DNA of 64,000 bases from Bosea sp. Tri-49 (GCF_003952665.1 NZ_CP017946.1:4979001-5043000), one strand, 5' to 3'. Counted from the stretch's first letter, positions 44,282 to 53,173 are shown. Made by a program: numbers and translations. The notes: generated by a model from the sequence alone, not told the origin.

Positions 44282-45337
44282 TCAGCCGAGCCCGAGCATG
44301 CGCCGGTTGGCTGCCTCGTCGGTGCCTCCCGCGGCGAAATCGTCGAAGGCTTTTTCGGTGACGCGGATGATGTGGGCGGCGATGAACTCCGCCCCTTCGC
44401 GCGCGCCGTCCTCGGGATGCTTCAGCGCGCATTCCCATTCGAGCACGGCCCAGGAGTCGTAATCGTACTGCGCCAGCTTGGAGAAGATGCCGCCGAAATC
44501 GACCTGGCCGTCGCCGAGCGAGCGGAAGCGACCGGCTCGGTCGACCCATGGCTCGTAACCGCCATAGACGCCGACGCGGCCGTTCGGATTGAACTCGGCA
44601 TCCTTCACATGGAAGGCCTTGATGCGCTCGTGATAGAGGTCGATGAAGGCGAGATAATCGAGCTGCTGCAGCAGGAAATGGCTGGGGTCGTAGTTGATGC
44701 AGGCCCGGCGGTGTCCGCCGACCGCGTCGACGAAGCGCTCGAAGGTCGCCCCATCATGGACGTCCTCGCCCGGATGGATCTCGTAGCAGAGGTCGACGCC
44801 GGCCTCGTCATAGGCGTCGAGGATCGGGCGCCAGCGTTTGCCGAGTTCCTCGAAGGCGGTCTCGACCAGCCCGGCCGGGCGCTGCGGCCAGGGATAGACG
44901 AAGGGCCAGGCGAGCGCGCCGGTGAAGCTGACATTGGCCGACAGCCCGAGCCGGCGTGAGGCTTTCGCCCCGAGCTTCATCTGCGCGACCGCCCACTCCT
45001 GCCGCGCCTTCGGATTGCCGCGCACGGCGGGGACGGCGAAGCCATCGAAGGCCTCGTCGAAAGCCGGATGAGTGGCGACGAGCTGGCCCTGGAGATGGGT
45101 CGAGAGCTCGGTGATCGACAGGTCGTACTGGGCGAGCGTGCCCTTGACCTCGTCGCAATAGGCATCGGACTCGGCGGCTTTGGCGAGATCGAATAGGCGG
45201 GCATCCCAGCTTGGGATCTGCACGCCCTTGTAGCCGAGCGAGCCGGCCCAGCGGCCGATCGCTTCGAGCGAGTTGAACGGCGCCTCGTCGCCGGCGAACT
45301 GGGCGAGAAAGAGCCCCGGACCCTTCATGGTCTTCAT
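44282..45337 (-). CDS. Sugar phosphate isomerase/epimerase (AP-endonuclease-2-like TIM barrel)
   Basis: A 351-residue TIM barrel of the xylose-isomerase-like family. LCYEIHPGEDVHDG, INYDPSHFLLQQ and IKAFHVKDAEFN carry the metal-binding Glu, Asp and His residues. The start MKTMKGPGLFLAQF has a GGGAGGG ribosome site. It forms an operon with the Gfo/Idh/MocA gene; together they suggest conversion of a sugar or inositol-like compound. The open frame upstream belongs to the reverse of the next gene and is not coding. Confidence 0.88.
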   Translation of the reverse strand: MKTMKGPGLFLAQFAGDEAPFNSLEAIGRWAGSLGYKGVQIPSWDARLFDLAKAAESDAYCDEVKGTLAQYDLSITELSTHLQGQLVATHPAFDEAFDGFAVPAVRGNPKARQEWAVAQMKLGAKASRRLGLSANVSFTGALAWPFVYPWPQRPAGLVETAFEELGKRWRPILDAYDEAGVDLCYEIHPGEDVHDGATFERFVDAVGGHRRACINYDPSHFLLQQLDYLAFIDLYHERIKAFHVKDAEFNPNGRVGVYGGYEPWVDRAGRFRSLGDGQVDFGGIFSKLAQYDYDSWAVLEWECALKHPEDGAREGAEFIAAHIIRVTEKAFDDFAAGGTDEAANRRMLGLG

Positions 45338-45398
45338 CGCGACCCTCCCGACAGCGCGGCCCCTTGCCGGAACTCGCAATCGACCGCCTGATTGGCGA

Positions 45399-45412
45399 TG
45401 TAATCGATTGCA
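45399..45412 (-). promoter_or_regulatory. LacI-family consensus operator
   Basis: TGTAATCGATTGCA matches the LacI-family consensus TGNAANCGNTTNCA at every fixed position. It sits about 60 bases upstream of the sugar isomerase start, so it probably controls the isomerase-oxidoreductase pair. The LacI gene at 59021 has a different palindrome at its own promoter, so the regulator of this site is likely elsewhere. Confidence 0.55.
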
Positions 45413-45504
45413 GGAATGTAGCGGGGACGCGTCTGCTGTCAAACCGGGTTGATTGGATCGTGTTTGATCGGGATGCGCCCGGCAAGGCCTGTTGCATACG
45501 AGAA

Positions 45505-45530
45505 CACCGCCGCGCTGCTGCGCGGCGGTG
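45505..45530 (-). terminator. Hairpin downstream of the binding-protein gene
   Basis: CACCGCCGCGC (45505-45515) pairs with GCGCGGCGGTG (45520-45530) around TGCT, a perfect 11-bp stem. It begins 19 bases after the stop of the minus-strand gene at 45550. No T-run follows, but the stable stem would suit transcription end of the importer operon. Confidence 0.6.
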
Positions 45531-45549
45531 CCGATGGCTCGGATAAGGC

Positions 45550-46602
45550 TCAGCGCTCGATCATCTTGTTCCAGCGGCTGTTCCATTCCGGCCGCTTGGC
45601 GTTGATCTGGTCCCAGTCGAGGGTCACGGCGGTCTTCATGTTGGCGTGGAAGGCCTCGAGCTTCTTCTCGGCGTCGGGCGTGGAGGCCTTGGCCTTGGTG
45701 TTCGAGGGCACGATGTTGCCGGCGGCGAGCGCCTTGGACTGGGCCTCGGGCGAGAGGAGGTAGGCGGCGAGCTTCTGCGCCAGCTCCGGCTCGGAATTCT
45801 TGGCGATGACGCACTGGGCGACCATCAGCACGACCGAGCCTTCCTTGGGCTGGGCGTATTCGACGGCGATGCCCTTGTCCTTCAGGGTAGAGATGCCGGT
45901 AGGCGTCAGCGGGAAGATCGCGGCCTCGCCGGTTTGCGCCATCTCGGCGATCTTGGCCGAACTCGGGATGAATTCGAGCACGTTCTTGCCGATCGTGTCG
46001 CGGAACTTGCTGAAGCCCGGCTCGACATTGGCCTCGGTGCCGCCCTGGATGCGGTTGAACATCAGGAAGGCGTGCAGGCCGAAGGAGGAGGCCGAGGCCG
46101 ACTGGAACACGACCTTGCCCTTGTACTTGGGATCGGCGAGGTCCATCCACGAGGTCGGCGCCGGCCAGCCCTTCTCGTCGAACAGCTTCTTGTTGTAGCC
46201 CAGCCCGGTCATGCCGAGGTCGATGCCAACAGCCATGTCGTCCTTCATGCGCGTGCCGGGGGCGAGATCGGCAAGCTCGGGGCCGGGCTTCGTCTTCTCG
46301 CAGAGGCCGGCGCCGATGGCGCGGACCATGACGCCGTCATCGAGGAACATGACGTGCATCTGCGGCTTGTCCTTGGCCGCGGTCGCTTTGGCGAGGATGT
46401 CGGAGGAGGTGCCGGGCACGACCACAACCTTGACGTCGTTGGCCTTCTCGAAATCGGGGAAGACGGCCTGGGTGAAGGTCTTTTCGAAATTGCCGCCGTT
46501 CATGCCGACATAGAGCGTCTTCGACTGGGCGAAGGCGCTGCCGACGGCGGCGAGCGCCATGGTGGCGACGCCAGCCGCCAGGATGCTGCGATAGCTGGTC
46601 AT
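45550..46602 (-). CDS. Polyamine/opine-type ABC substrate-binding protein
   Basis: A 350-residue periplasmic protein of the PotD-like family. A signal peptide ends near GSAFAQS. Then YVGMNGGNFEKTF, GTSSDILAKATAAKDKPQMHV, GLGYNKKLFDEKGWPAPTSW and LVAQ-like C-terminal helices match the family. It is the last gene of a seven-gene importer and oxidase operon, 15 bases after the FAD subunit gene. The substrate is probably an amine, opine or imino acid. A strong hairpin follows. Confidence 0.85.
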   Translation of the reverse strand: MTSYRSILAAGVATMALAAVGSAFAQSKTLYVGMNGGNFEKTFTQAVFPDFEKANDVKVVVVPGTSSDILAKATAAKDKPQMHVMFLDDGVMVRAIGAGLCEKTKPGPELADLAPGTRMKDDMAVGIDLGMTGLGYNKKLFDEKGWPAPTSWMDLADPKYKGKVVFQSASASSFGLHAFLMFNRIQGGTEANVEPGFSKFRDTIGKNVLEFIPSSAKIAEMAQTGEAAIFPLTPTGISTLKDKGIAVEYAQPKEGSVVLMVAQCVIAKNSEPELAQKLAAYLLSPEAQSKALAAGNIVPSNTKAKASTPDAEKKLEAFHANMKTAVTLDWDQINAKRPEWNSRWNKMIER

Positions 46603-46617
46603 GATCTGATCTCCCCT

Positions 46618-47790
46618 CTAGTGCTGCGGCTCTTGGTTTTGTCCCGCACCCGAGCCAGCGTCGGTGCGGGCGGAAGTCTCTCTGAAGCGGCCGATCGAGA
46701 AGGCCGCGATCGGGGTTTGCGTCTCGCCGTCGCGGACGAGCTCGGCGAGCACCTCGCCGACACCGGGCGCGATCTGGAAGCCGGCGCCGGTGAAGCCGAA
46801 GGCATGGATCAGGCCGTGCGTCGTCTCGCTCGGGCCGATCACCGGGTTCTTGTCCGGCATGGCCCCTTCCGTGCCGCTCCAGAAGCGAATTGCCTGGGCA
46901 TGGCGCAAGCCGGGGAATAGCGCGGCGGCATTGTTCATGATCGCGATCGCGCCATCGCCGCGCGGCCGCGAGAGGTCGGGATCATTCAGCGGCAAGGCGC
47001 GCTCGCCGCCGACGACGATATTGCCGCGCTCGACCTGACGGGCATAGATGCCGCCGCCCTCCATGCCGATATTGACCGACATCACCGGCTCCATCGGCTC
47101 GGTGACGACCATGGAGGGGTAGATGCGCGAGAGCGGCACCGGCTCGCCGAAGCTCTCGGCGAAGGGGGCGGCCCAGGCGCCGGCGCTGTTGACGACGAAG
47201 CGAGACCGGAGCGTGAGGTTGCCGGCAGCCTCCAGCGCGAAGCCCCCGCCATCGCGCGTCACGCCTTCGACCGCCGTGTTCTCCAGCACCTCGACGCCGG
47301 CCCGGCGCGCCGCCGCAGCGAAGCCGGTCGAGACCAGGCGCGGATTGGCATGGCCGTCGCCGGGACAGAAGGAGGCGCCGACAATGCCGTCGCCGATCCA
47401 GCCGAAGCGCTCGCGCAGGCCGTTATGGCCGATCAGCTCGAGATCGAGGCCTTGTTCGGCAACGGCCTCGGCATAAGCCTCGAGCGAGGCCATGTCGGCC
47501 TCGTCGCGGGCGAGCTTGAGATGGCCGGAGCGCAGGAACTCGCCATCGATGCCGATCAGCGCCCTGAGCCGCGGCCAGACGGCATGGGCCCGCTGCGACA
47601 GCGGCAACTGCTCGATCGGCCGGCCCTGGCGGCGCACGCCGCCATAGTTCACGCCGGAGGCCTGCGCGCCGCAAAAGCCCTTGTCGAGCAGCGCGACCGA
47701 AAAGCCCAGGCCGCGCAGCGCCAGCGCGGCCGAGGAGCCGACGAGGCCGCCGCCGATGATCGCGACGTCGACTTCGAGCCGCCGGCTCAT
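46618..47790 (-). CDS. FAD-dependent oxidase, beta subunit (DadA/HcnC/OoxB-like)
   Basis: A 390-residue flavoprotein. The dinucleotide-binding fold is VDVAIIGGGLVGSSAALALRG. The C-terminal FAD motif is HAFGFTGAGFQIAPGVGE. The middle region includes VNSAGAWA, typical of amino-acid and glycine oxidases. It overlaps the alpha subunit gene (ATGA) and lies in an operon with a 2Fe-2S subunit. That trio resembles octopine/nopaline oxidases, hydrogen cyanide synthase and D-hydroxyproline dehydrogenase. The cytoplasmic substrate is probably imported by the same operon's transporter. Confidence 0.87.
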   Translation of the reverse strand: MSRRLEVDVAIIGGGLVGSSAALALRGLGFSVALLDKGFCGAQASGVNYGGVRRQGRPIEQLPLSQRAHAVWPRLRALIGIDGEFLRSGHLKLARDEADMASLEAYAEAVAEQGLDLELIGHNGLRERFGWIGDGIVGASFCPGDGHANPRLVSTGFAAAARRAGVEVLENTAVEGVTRDGGGFALEAAGNLTLRSRFVVNSAGAWAAPFAESFGEPVPLSRIYPSMVVTEPMEPVMSVNIGMEGGGIYARQVERGNIVVGGERALPLNDPDLSRPRGDGAIAIMNNAAALFPGLRHAQAIRFWSGTEGAMPDKNPVIGPSETTHGLIHAFGFTGAGFQIAPGVGEVLAELVRDGETQTPIAAFSIGRFRETSARTDAGSGAGQNQEPQH

Positions 47791-49187
47791 TCCGCCGCCT
47801 CCTGCTGCGCGGTGAGCGCGAGCGTCAGTGGCACGGGCTTGACCGGCGCCTGGCTGCGCAAACGGCCGACGGCCTCGATGCCGCGCCCCGCCTCGTGCGC
47901 CAGCAGTTCGGCGGCGGCGGCGGCGCAGATGCGGCCCTGGCAGCGGCCCATGCCGACGCGGCTCACGGCCTTCAGCCGGTTGAGCTCGTGCACGCCGAAG
48001 CGGTTGATGGCGGCGCGGACCTCGCCGGCAGTGATCTCCTCGCAGCGGCAGAGCGTGGTCGCATCGGCGATGTCACGCACCCAATGCGCCGGGAAGGGGA
48101 AGGCGGCTTCGAGCACCTCGCGGAAGCGGCTGATGCGGGCGAGCTCCGCTTCCAGCGCAGCGGCGCGCGCAGCGTCATGCGGCAGGCCGCGATCCTGCAG
48201 CAGAGCGAGCGCGACGCGTTCGCCAGCGCGCTCGGCGGCATCCGCCCCGGCGATGCCGGCGCCGTCGCCGGCGAGATAGACGCCTGGCACGCTGGTGCGA
48301 CCGGCCGCATCGCGCTCGGGCAGGACGGCGCGGTCGCGCGCGTTGAAGGCGAAGCGGCAGCCGGCGAGGTCGGCGAGCTGGGTTTCCGAGCGCAAGGCGA
48401 GGCCGTAGCCGATGCCGTCGCAGGTGAGGCGGTGCTCCAGCCCGTCCTGGCGCCAGGCGATGGCCTCGACCTTGCTCGCACCCTCGATGCGGACATCACC
48501 GACGCCGTAATGCAGCGCGATGCCGGCCAGCTTCAACTCGGCGGTCATCCGCATGCCACGCAGCACGATTCCTGGGAACAGCGGCAGGCCGCGCAGCAGG
48601 TTGAACTTTGCGGCGAAGGGCGCCGTGTCAAGCACCGCCGCGACCTTGGCGCCGGCCTTCATGTACTGCCAGGCGACGAGATAGAGCAGCGGGCCGGAGC
48701 CGAGGAAGACGACCTTGCTGCCGATGGCGCAGCCCTGGCTCTTCAGCGCGATCTGGGCGCCGCCGAGGGTGAAGACGCCGGGCAGCGTCCAACCGGGTAG
48801 CGGCAAGGTGCGGTCGGTCGCGCCGGTCGCGAGCAGAAGGCCGTCATAGGCGACCTGCCGGCTGGTGCCCTCGATCATGATGTCGGCGCGGCCGTCGCGC
48901 AGGTTCCAGAGCAGTGCCTGCGGCCAGTAGTCGAGCTTGCCGTCGAGCGCGGCAAAATCGCGATGAAGGGTTTCGGCCTTAGCGGCCTCCGAGCCGTAGA
49001 GGTCGCGGCTGCTGCGGCCATCCGGGGCGAGGCGCTGGCGATAGATCTGGCCGCCGCAGGCCGGCGCCTCGTCGACGACGAGCGGGCGCAGGCCGGCCGC
49101 GACCAACGCCTCAGCGGCCCGAATGCCGGCGGGGCCGGCGCCGACGATCAGCGGCTGCGGGCGCTCGCTGGTCGGATGCCCGGTCAT
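47787..49187 (-). CDS. FAD/NAD(P)-binding oxidoreductase, alpha subunit (HcnB/OoxA-like)
   Basis: A 466-residue protein. It has two dinucleotide folds (LIVGAGPAGIRAAEAL and VFLGSGPLLYLVAW), a TTGATDRTL-like ADP site and GVYLAGDGAGIAGADAA. The C-terminus has a BFD-like cysteine cluster, CRCEEITAGEV then GMGRCQGRICAAA. This is the layout of HcnB/OoxA alpha subunits. It overlaps the 2Fe-2S subunit gene at the start and the beta subunit gene at the end, so all three are coupled. Confidence 0.86.
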   Translation of the reverse strand: MTGHPTSERPQPLIVGAGPAGIRAAEALVAAGLRPLVVDEAPACGGQIYRQRLAPDGRSSRDLYGSEAAKAETLHRDFAALDGKLDYWPQALLWNLRDGRADIMIEGTSRQVAYDGLLLATGATDRTLPLPGWTLPGVFTLGGAQIALKSQGCAIGSKVVFLGSGPLLYLVAWQYMKAGAKVAAVLDTAPFAAKFNLLRGLPLFPGIVLRGMRMTAELKLAGIALHYGVGDVRIEGASKVEAIAWRQDGLEHRLTCDGIGYGLALRSETQLADLAGCRFAFNARDRAVLPERDAAGRTSVPGVYLAGDGAGIAGADAAERAGERVALALLQDRGLPHDAARAAALEAELARISRFREVLEAAFPFPAHWVRDIADATTLCRCEEITAGEVRAAINRFGVHELNRLKAVSRVGMGRCQGRICAAAAAELLAHEAGRGIEAVGRLRSQAPVKPVPLTLALTAQQEAAE

Positions 49188-49474
49188 GCCGCCCTCGCGC
49201 GGCGGGTGAGGATGCGCATGCCGGCGGTGAGGGCCGTGGAGCAGGCGCGCAGGCGCTCGCCGCTCTCGAGCACGATCCAGCAATCCTGGCAGGCGCCCAT
49301 CTGGCAGAAGCCGGCGCGCGGCGAGGCTGAGAACTCGCTGAGGCGCAGTCGTTCGGCGTTGGTGAGGATAGCGGTCAGGACGGTATCGCCGGCGCGGCCT
49401 TCGCAAGGCGTGCCGTCCAGCGTGAACGGGATGGACGGATGGTCGGCGCGAGCGAGGCGATGCAGGAGCGGCAT
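49184..49474 (-). CDS. 2Fe-2S subunit of the flavin oxidase (HcnA/gamma-like)
   Basis: A 96-residue protein with a plant-type ferredoxin motif, GFCQMGACQDCWIVLESG plus a following Cys in RACSTAL. It is the small subunit type found with HcnB/HcnC-like flavoproteins. It is 1 base from the upstream permease gene, so the catabolic enzyme is transcribed with the importer. Confidence 0.85.
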   Translation of the reverse strand: MPLLHRLARADHPSIPFTLDGTPCEGRAGDTVLTAILTNAERLRLSEFSASPRAGFCQMGACQDCWIVLESGERLRACSTALTAGMRILTRRARAA

Positions 49475-49475
49475 G

Positions 49476-50279
49476 TCACTTCTGCCCGACCAGGATCTTG
49501 TCGAGGCCGAAGGCGCGGTCGAGCACCAGCATGGCAGCCGCCGTCAGCGCGATCATCAGCGCCGAGACCGCGGCCATCATCGGGTCGATGGATTCGGTGG
49601 CGTACATGTACATGCGCACCGGCAGAGTCACGGTCTGCGGTGACGTCACGAAGATCGACATGGTCAGTTCGTCGAAGCTGTTGATGAAGGCGAGCAGCCA
49701 GCCGCCGGTGATGCCGGGCAGGATCATCGGCGCGGTGACGCGGCGGAACACTGTCCAGTGCGAGGCACCGAGCGTCATCGCCGCCTGCTCGGCCGAACGG
49801 TCGAGTCCGGTGAAGGCGGCCATCACCAGCCGCAGCACATAGGGCGTGATCACCACGACGTGGCACGCGACGAGCCAGGCGAAGCTGCCAGTCGCACCGA
49901 TCAGCGCGAAGAGCCTGAGGAAGGCGACGCCGAGCACGAGATGCGGGATGATCAGCGGCGACAGGAAGAGCGCGTTCAGCGCATCGCGGCCGGGAAACTC
50001 GTAGCGGTCAATGGCAAGCGCTGCCGGCACCGAGATCGCGACCGAAAGCGTCGCCGCGAGCGTCGCCAGCCACAGGCTGTTGACGAAGGAGGCGACGAAG
50101 TCGGGATGGCGGAAGATCTCCTTGAACCAGCGCAGCGAGAAGCTGGTGGTCGGAATCGAGAGCGTGTTCTCCGGCGTGAAGGCGACGAGACAGATCACCA
50201 CAAGCGGCGCCAGCACGAAGGCGACGACCAGCGTATGGAAGAGGAGCGCGACGGGACCGTTCTTCTGCATCACGCTCAC
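49476..50279 (-). CDS. Polyamine/opine-type ABC permease (PotC-like)
   Basis: A 267-residue inner-membrane permease. EQAAMTLGASHWTVFRRVTAPMILPGI is the EAA loop typical of PotC-type permeases. About six membrane helices are present, starting with VALLFHTLVVAFVLAPLVVI. It overlaps the upstream permease by ATGA. It helps form the transport channel in the operon that also encodes a flavin oxidase. Confidence 0.9.
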   Translation of the reverse strand: MSVMQKNGPVALLFHTLVVAFVLAPLVVICLVAFTPENTLSIPTTSFSLRWFKEIFRHPDFVASFVNSLWLATLAATLSVAISVPAALAIDRYEFPGRDALNALFLSPLIIPHLVLGVAFLRLFALIGATGSFAWLVACHVVVITPYVLRLVMAAFTGLDRSAEQAAMTLGASHWTVFRRVTAPMILPGITGGWLLAFINSFDELTMSIFVTSPQTVTLPVRMYMYATESIDPMMAAVSALMIALTAAAMLVLDRAFGLDKILVGQK

Positions 50280-51133
50280 CCCAGGGCCTTGCGGGCGCGC
50301 GTCTCGATGACGCGGTTATAGGCCAGCATGATCACGAGGTTGGCGACGAGGACGATGATTGCGATCGTCGCGCCGAGCGGCCAGTTCAACTCGTGCATGT
50401 ATTCGTCATAGACCAGTGTCGCCGCCATCTTGAGCCGGCGCCCGCCAAGCAGGCCGGGAATGGCGAAGGCCGAAGCCGAGAGGCCGAAGACGATCAGGCT
50501 GCCCGAGAGCATGCCGAGCGAGACCTGCGGCAGCACCACACGACGCAGCGCGGTGGCATGCGAGGCGCCGAGGCTCCAGGCGGCCGCCTCGACCATCGGA
50601 TCGAGCTTCTGCAGCGCGGTCCAGACCGGGATCACCATGAAGGGAAGCATGACGTGGACGAGCGCGATCACGATCGCCGTCTCGGTATAGAGCAGGCGCA
50701 CACTGTCGAAGCCGAGGCCCTGCAGCGCCTGGTTCACCAGCCCGGTCGAGCCGAGCAGCATGCTCCAGCCGAAGGCGCGGACGACGACCGAGACCAGGAG
50801 CGGCCCGATGATCACCAGCAGGAAGACCGAGCGCCAGGGATCGCGCATCCGCGACAGGATATAGGCCTCGGGCGCGCCGATCAGGACGCAGATCAGCGTG
50901 GTCAGGCCTGCGAGCCGCAGCGTGCGCCAGAAGATGCCGAGATAGTACTCGTCTGAGAACACGGCGGCGTAATGGGCGAGAGTGAACTCGTTCTTGATGC
51001 CGATCGTGTGGTCATAGGCGTGGAAGGAGAGGATCAGCGTCAGCGCGAGCGGCAGGATGATGAGTCCGAGGAAAAGTAGCGCGCCCGGCCCGGCGAGCCA
51101 GAACGGTGTCGCCGCGGAGCGCCCGACGCTCAT
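50276..51133 (-). CDS. Polyamine/opine-type ABC permease (PotB-like)
   Basis: A 285-residue permease with an EAA loop VEAAAWSLGASHATALRRVVLPQVSLGM. The N-terminus shows a signal-anchor helix (ALLFLGLIILPLALTLIL). PotB-type permeases pair with PotC-type ones. Start overlaps the ATPase stop (ATGA at 51130-51133). Confidence 0.9.
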   Translation of the reverse strand: MSVGRSAATPFWLAGPGALLFLGLIILPLALTLILSFHAYDHTIGIKNEFTLAHYAAVFSDEYYLGIFWRTLRLAGLTTLICVLIGAPEAYILSRMRDPWRSVFLLVIIGPLLVSVVVRAFGWSMLLGSTGLVNQALQGLGFDSVRLLYTETAIVIALVHVMLPFMVIPVWTALQKLDPMVEAAAWSLGASHATALRRVVLPQVSLGMLSGSLIVFGLSASAFAIPGLLGGRRLKMAATLVYDEYMHELNWPLGATIAIIVLVANLVIMLAYNRVIETRARKALG

Positions 51134-52185
51134 GCCGCCGCTCCCTGCGCCAGCGGTTCGATGCGCAAGCTGGCCGGAGCCCAGTCGAGCGCGACCTTGG
51201 CGCCCTCACGGGCCGGTTCCTCGCCATCGTTCGGCAACGAGACCAGGATCGGCCCGGCCGCGGTCTCGACCGTGAACAGCCAGGAGCCGCCGAGGAAGAA
51301 GCGGTTGGCGATGGTGCCGTCGATGCGGCCCTGGCCGGGCGCCTTCAGCGCGAGCTTCTCGGGGCGGATCGACAATGCGATGGCTGCGCCCTCGGCCAGT
51401 CCGCTGGCTTCGGCCGGCACGGCGATCCCGGCGATTTCGGCCGCGCCCTTGCGCCAGGTGCCTTCCAGCCGGTTCATCTTGCCGACGAAGGTGGAAATGA
51501 ACGGCGTCGCCGGGTTCTCGTAGAGCCTGTAAGGCGCGTCGACCTGCGTCATCCGGCCCTGTTCCATCACCACGACGCGGTCGCTGATCGAGAGCGCCTC
51601 GGCCTGGTCATGCGTGACCATGATCGTGGTGGTGCCGACGCGCTGCTGGATGCGGCGCAATTCGAACTGCATCTCCTCGCGCAGTTTGGCGTCGAGATTG
51701 GAGAGCGGCTCGTCGAGCAGCAGCACCGGTGGCTGGATGACGAGGGCGCGGGCGATGGCGACGCGCTGGCGCTGGCCGCCGGAGAGCTGGCGCGGATAGC
51801 GTTCGGCCAGCGGGCTCAAATGGACAAGTCCGAGCATGGCTTTCACCCGCTCGTCGCGCTCGGCTTTGGCGATCTTGCGCATCTCCAGCCCGAAGGCGAC
51901 GTTCTCAGCCACCGTCATGTGCGGAAAGAGCGCGTAGCTCTGAAAGACGATGCCGAGGCCGCGCTTGTTCGGCTTCTCGCGGGTGATGTCGCGGCCATCG
52001 AGCATGATCGTGCCGGTCGTCGGCTCGACCAGCCCGGCGATCATCTGCAGCGTCGTGGTCTTGCCGCAGCCGGAGGGGCCGAGCAGCGAGACGAACTCAC
52101 CCTTGGCGACGGACAGGTCGATGTCGCGCGCGGCGGCGAAATCGCCATAGACCTTGCTCAGCTTCTCCAGCGTCAGGAAGCTCAT
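51130..52185 (-). CDS. Polyamine/opine-type ABC ATPase (PotA-like)
   Basis: A 351-residue ATPase. Walker A is GPSGCGKTT, the signature is [17 protein letters not shown], Walker B is VLLLDEPLSNLDAKL, and the His switch is in VTHDQAEAL. A C-terminal TOBE-type domain of about 110 residues follows. It is the first gene of the seven-gene operon ATPase-permease-permease-2Fe-2S-FAD-FAD-binding protein, next to the divergent IclR regulator. Confidence 0.92.
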   Translation of the reverse strand: MSFLTLEKLSKVYGDFAAARDIDLSVAKGEFVSLLGPSGCGKTTTLQMIAGLVEPTTGTIMLDGRDITREKPNKRGLGIVFQSYALFPHMTVAENVAFGLEMRKIAKAERDERVKAMLGLVHLSPLAERYPRQLSGGQRQRVAIARALVIQPPVLLLDEPLSNLDAKLREEMQFELRRIQQRVGTTTIMVTHDQAEALSISDRVVVMEQGRMTQVDAPYRLYENPATPFISTFVGKMNRLEGTWRKGAAEIAGIAVPAEASGLAEGAAIALSIRPEKLALKAPGQGRIDGTIANRFFLGGSWLFTVETAAGPILVSLPNDGEEPAREGAKVALDWAPASLRIEPLAQGAAA

Positions 52186-52260
52186 GACCTCTCCCGCTTG
52201 GCTCGCCCCGCCCGCTCATCGGGGTCTCTTGCCCTGTCCTGGGAGGAAGCGGCAGGAGTG

Positions 52261-52324
52261 GAATTTCGTCAACGAACAATTCCATATGAAAGAATTTTTC
52301 TATTTATAATTCCGTTATATGAAA
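52261..52324. promoter_or_regulatory. AT-rich divergent promoter region with duplicated motif
   Basis: AATTCC followed by ATATGAAA occurs twice in direct orientation: 52278-52291 with no spacer, and 52308-52324 with GTT between. A TATAAAT-like element on the minus strand lies at 52302-52308. The stretch is distinctly AT-rich for this genome and is the likely operator and promoter zone of the IclR gene and the ABC operon. Confidence 0.5.
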
Positions 52325-52363
52325 TTTACTGGCGCCCGATGCTGTTCAGATTATTCTGGGCGG

Positions 52364-53173
52364 ATGAGTGATTCTGCCGAGCCTCTGTCCAGTTTGCGCC
52401 GCGCGCTCGGCTTGCTGCGCCTTGTCGGCGCGACGGATGCAGGCGGAATCCGCCTGAAGGATCTGGCCGAGCAGGCCGGCTGCAGCCAGCCGACGGCGCA
52501 TCGCGCCTTGCAGGACCTCGCCGCCGAGGGCTTCGTCGAACAGGTCGGCAAGCGCTACCGCTTGGCGCTCGACTTCTTCGTGCTGGCGGCCCGCGCCGGC
52601 CAGGCCGGCGGCCTGCGCGATCTCGCCAAGCCGGTGCTCCTGCGTCTCTCGGCGACGCTGACCGACACGATCTTCCTGCTGGTCCGCAACGGCTATGATG
52701 CTGTTTGCCTCGACCGGATCGAGGGGCCATTCCCGATCCGCTCCTTCACCGGCGATATCGGCGGCAAGGTGCCGCTCGGGCTCGGGCAGGGGAGTCTCGC
52801 CATCCTCGCGCACCTGCCCGAGGCCGAGCGCGAGGCGGTGATCCGCTTCAACGTGCCGCGCCTTCTCGACCGCGGTTTCCTCGACGAGGCGGCCCTGCGC
52901 GTCGCGCTGGAGGCGGCGCGGGCGCAGGGCTGGGTCAATCTCAACACCGGGCTGATCCCGGGCATGGCGGGTCTGGGCGTGCCGATCTTCGATGCGCAGG
53001 ACCGGGTCGTCGCGGCGTTGAGCGTCGGCACGCTGGCGGACCGGTTGCGCCCCGAGCGCTTGCCTGGCGTCGTTGCCATTCTGAAGGCGGAGGCGGCGGC
53101 ATTGGGCGCAATGCTCAATCCGTTCGACCCAGCCTTGCGCCATCCCTCACGCAGCTTGAGTGCAGTGTCATGA
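52364..53173 (+). CDS. IclR-family transcriptional regulator
   Basis: A 269-residue regulator. The helix-turn-helix is at residues 10-65 (LRRALGLLRLVGATDAGG, KDLAEQAGCSQPTAHRALQ). The effector-binding domain follows, with IFLLVRNGYDAVCLDRIEG and GLGVPIFDAQDRVVAALSVGT. It is divergent from the seven-gene importer-oxidase operon. ATG 52364 is preferred over the ATG 15 codons upstream because the family start is close to it. The stop overlaps the PfkB kinase ATG. Confidence 0.88.
   Translation: MSDSAEPLSSLRRALGLLRLVGATDAGGIRLKDLAEQAGCSQPTAHRALQDLAAEGFVEQVGKRYRLALDFFVLAARAGQAGGLRDLAKPVLLRLSATLTDTIFLLVRNGYDAVCLDRIEGPFPIRSFTGDIGGKVPLGLGQGSLAILAHLPEAEREAVIRFNVPRLLDRGFLDEAALRVALEAARAQGWVNLNTGLIPGMAGLGVPIFDAQDRVVAALSVGTLADRLRPERLPGVVAILKAEAAALGAMLNPFDPALRHPSRSLSAVS

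Noticed and set aside
44282-46150. Upstream extension of the sugar isomerase frame by about 270 codons
   Set aside because: The added part is the reverse frame of the binding-protein gene and has no motifs; a ribosome site stands before ATG 45337.
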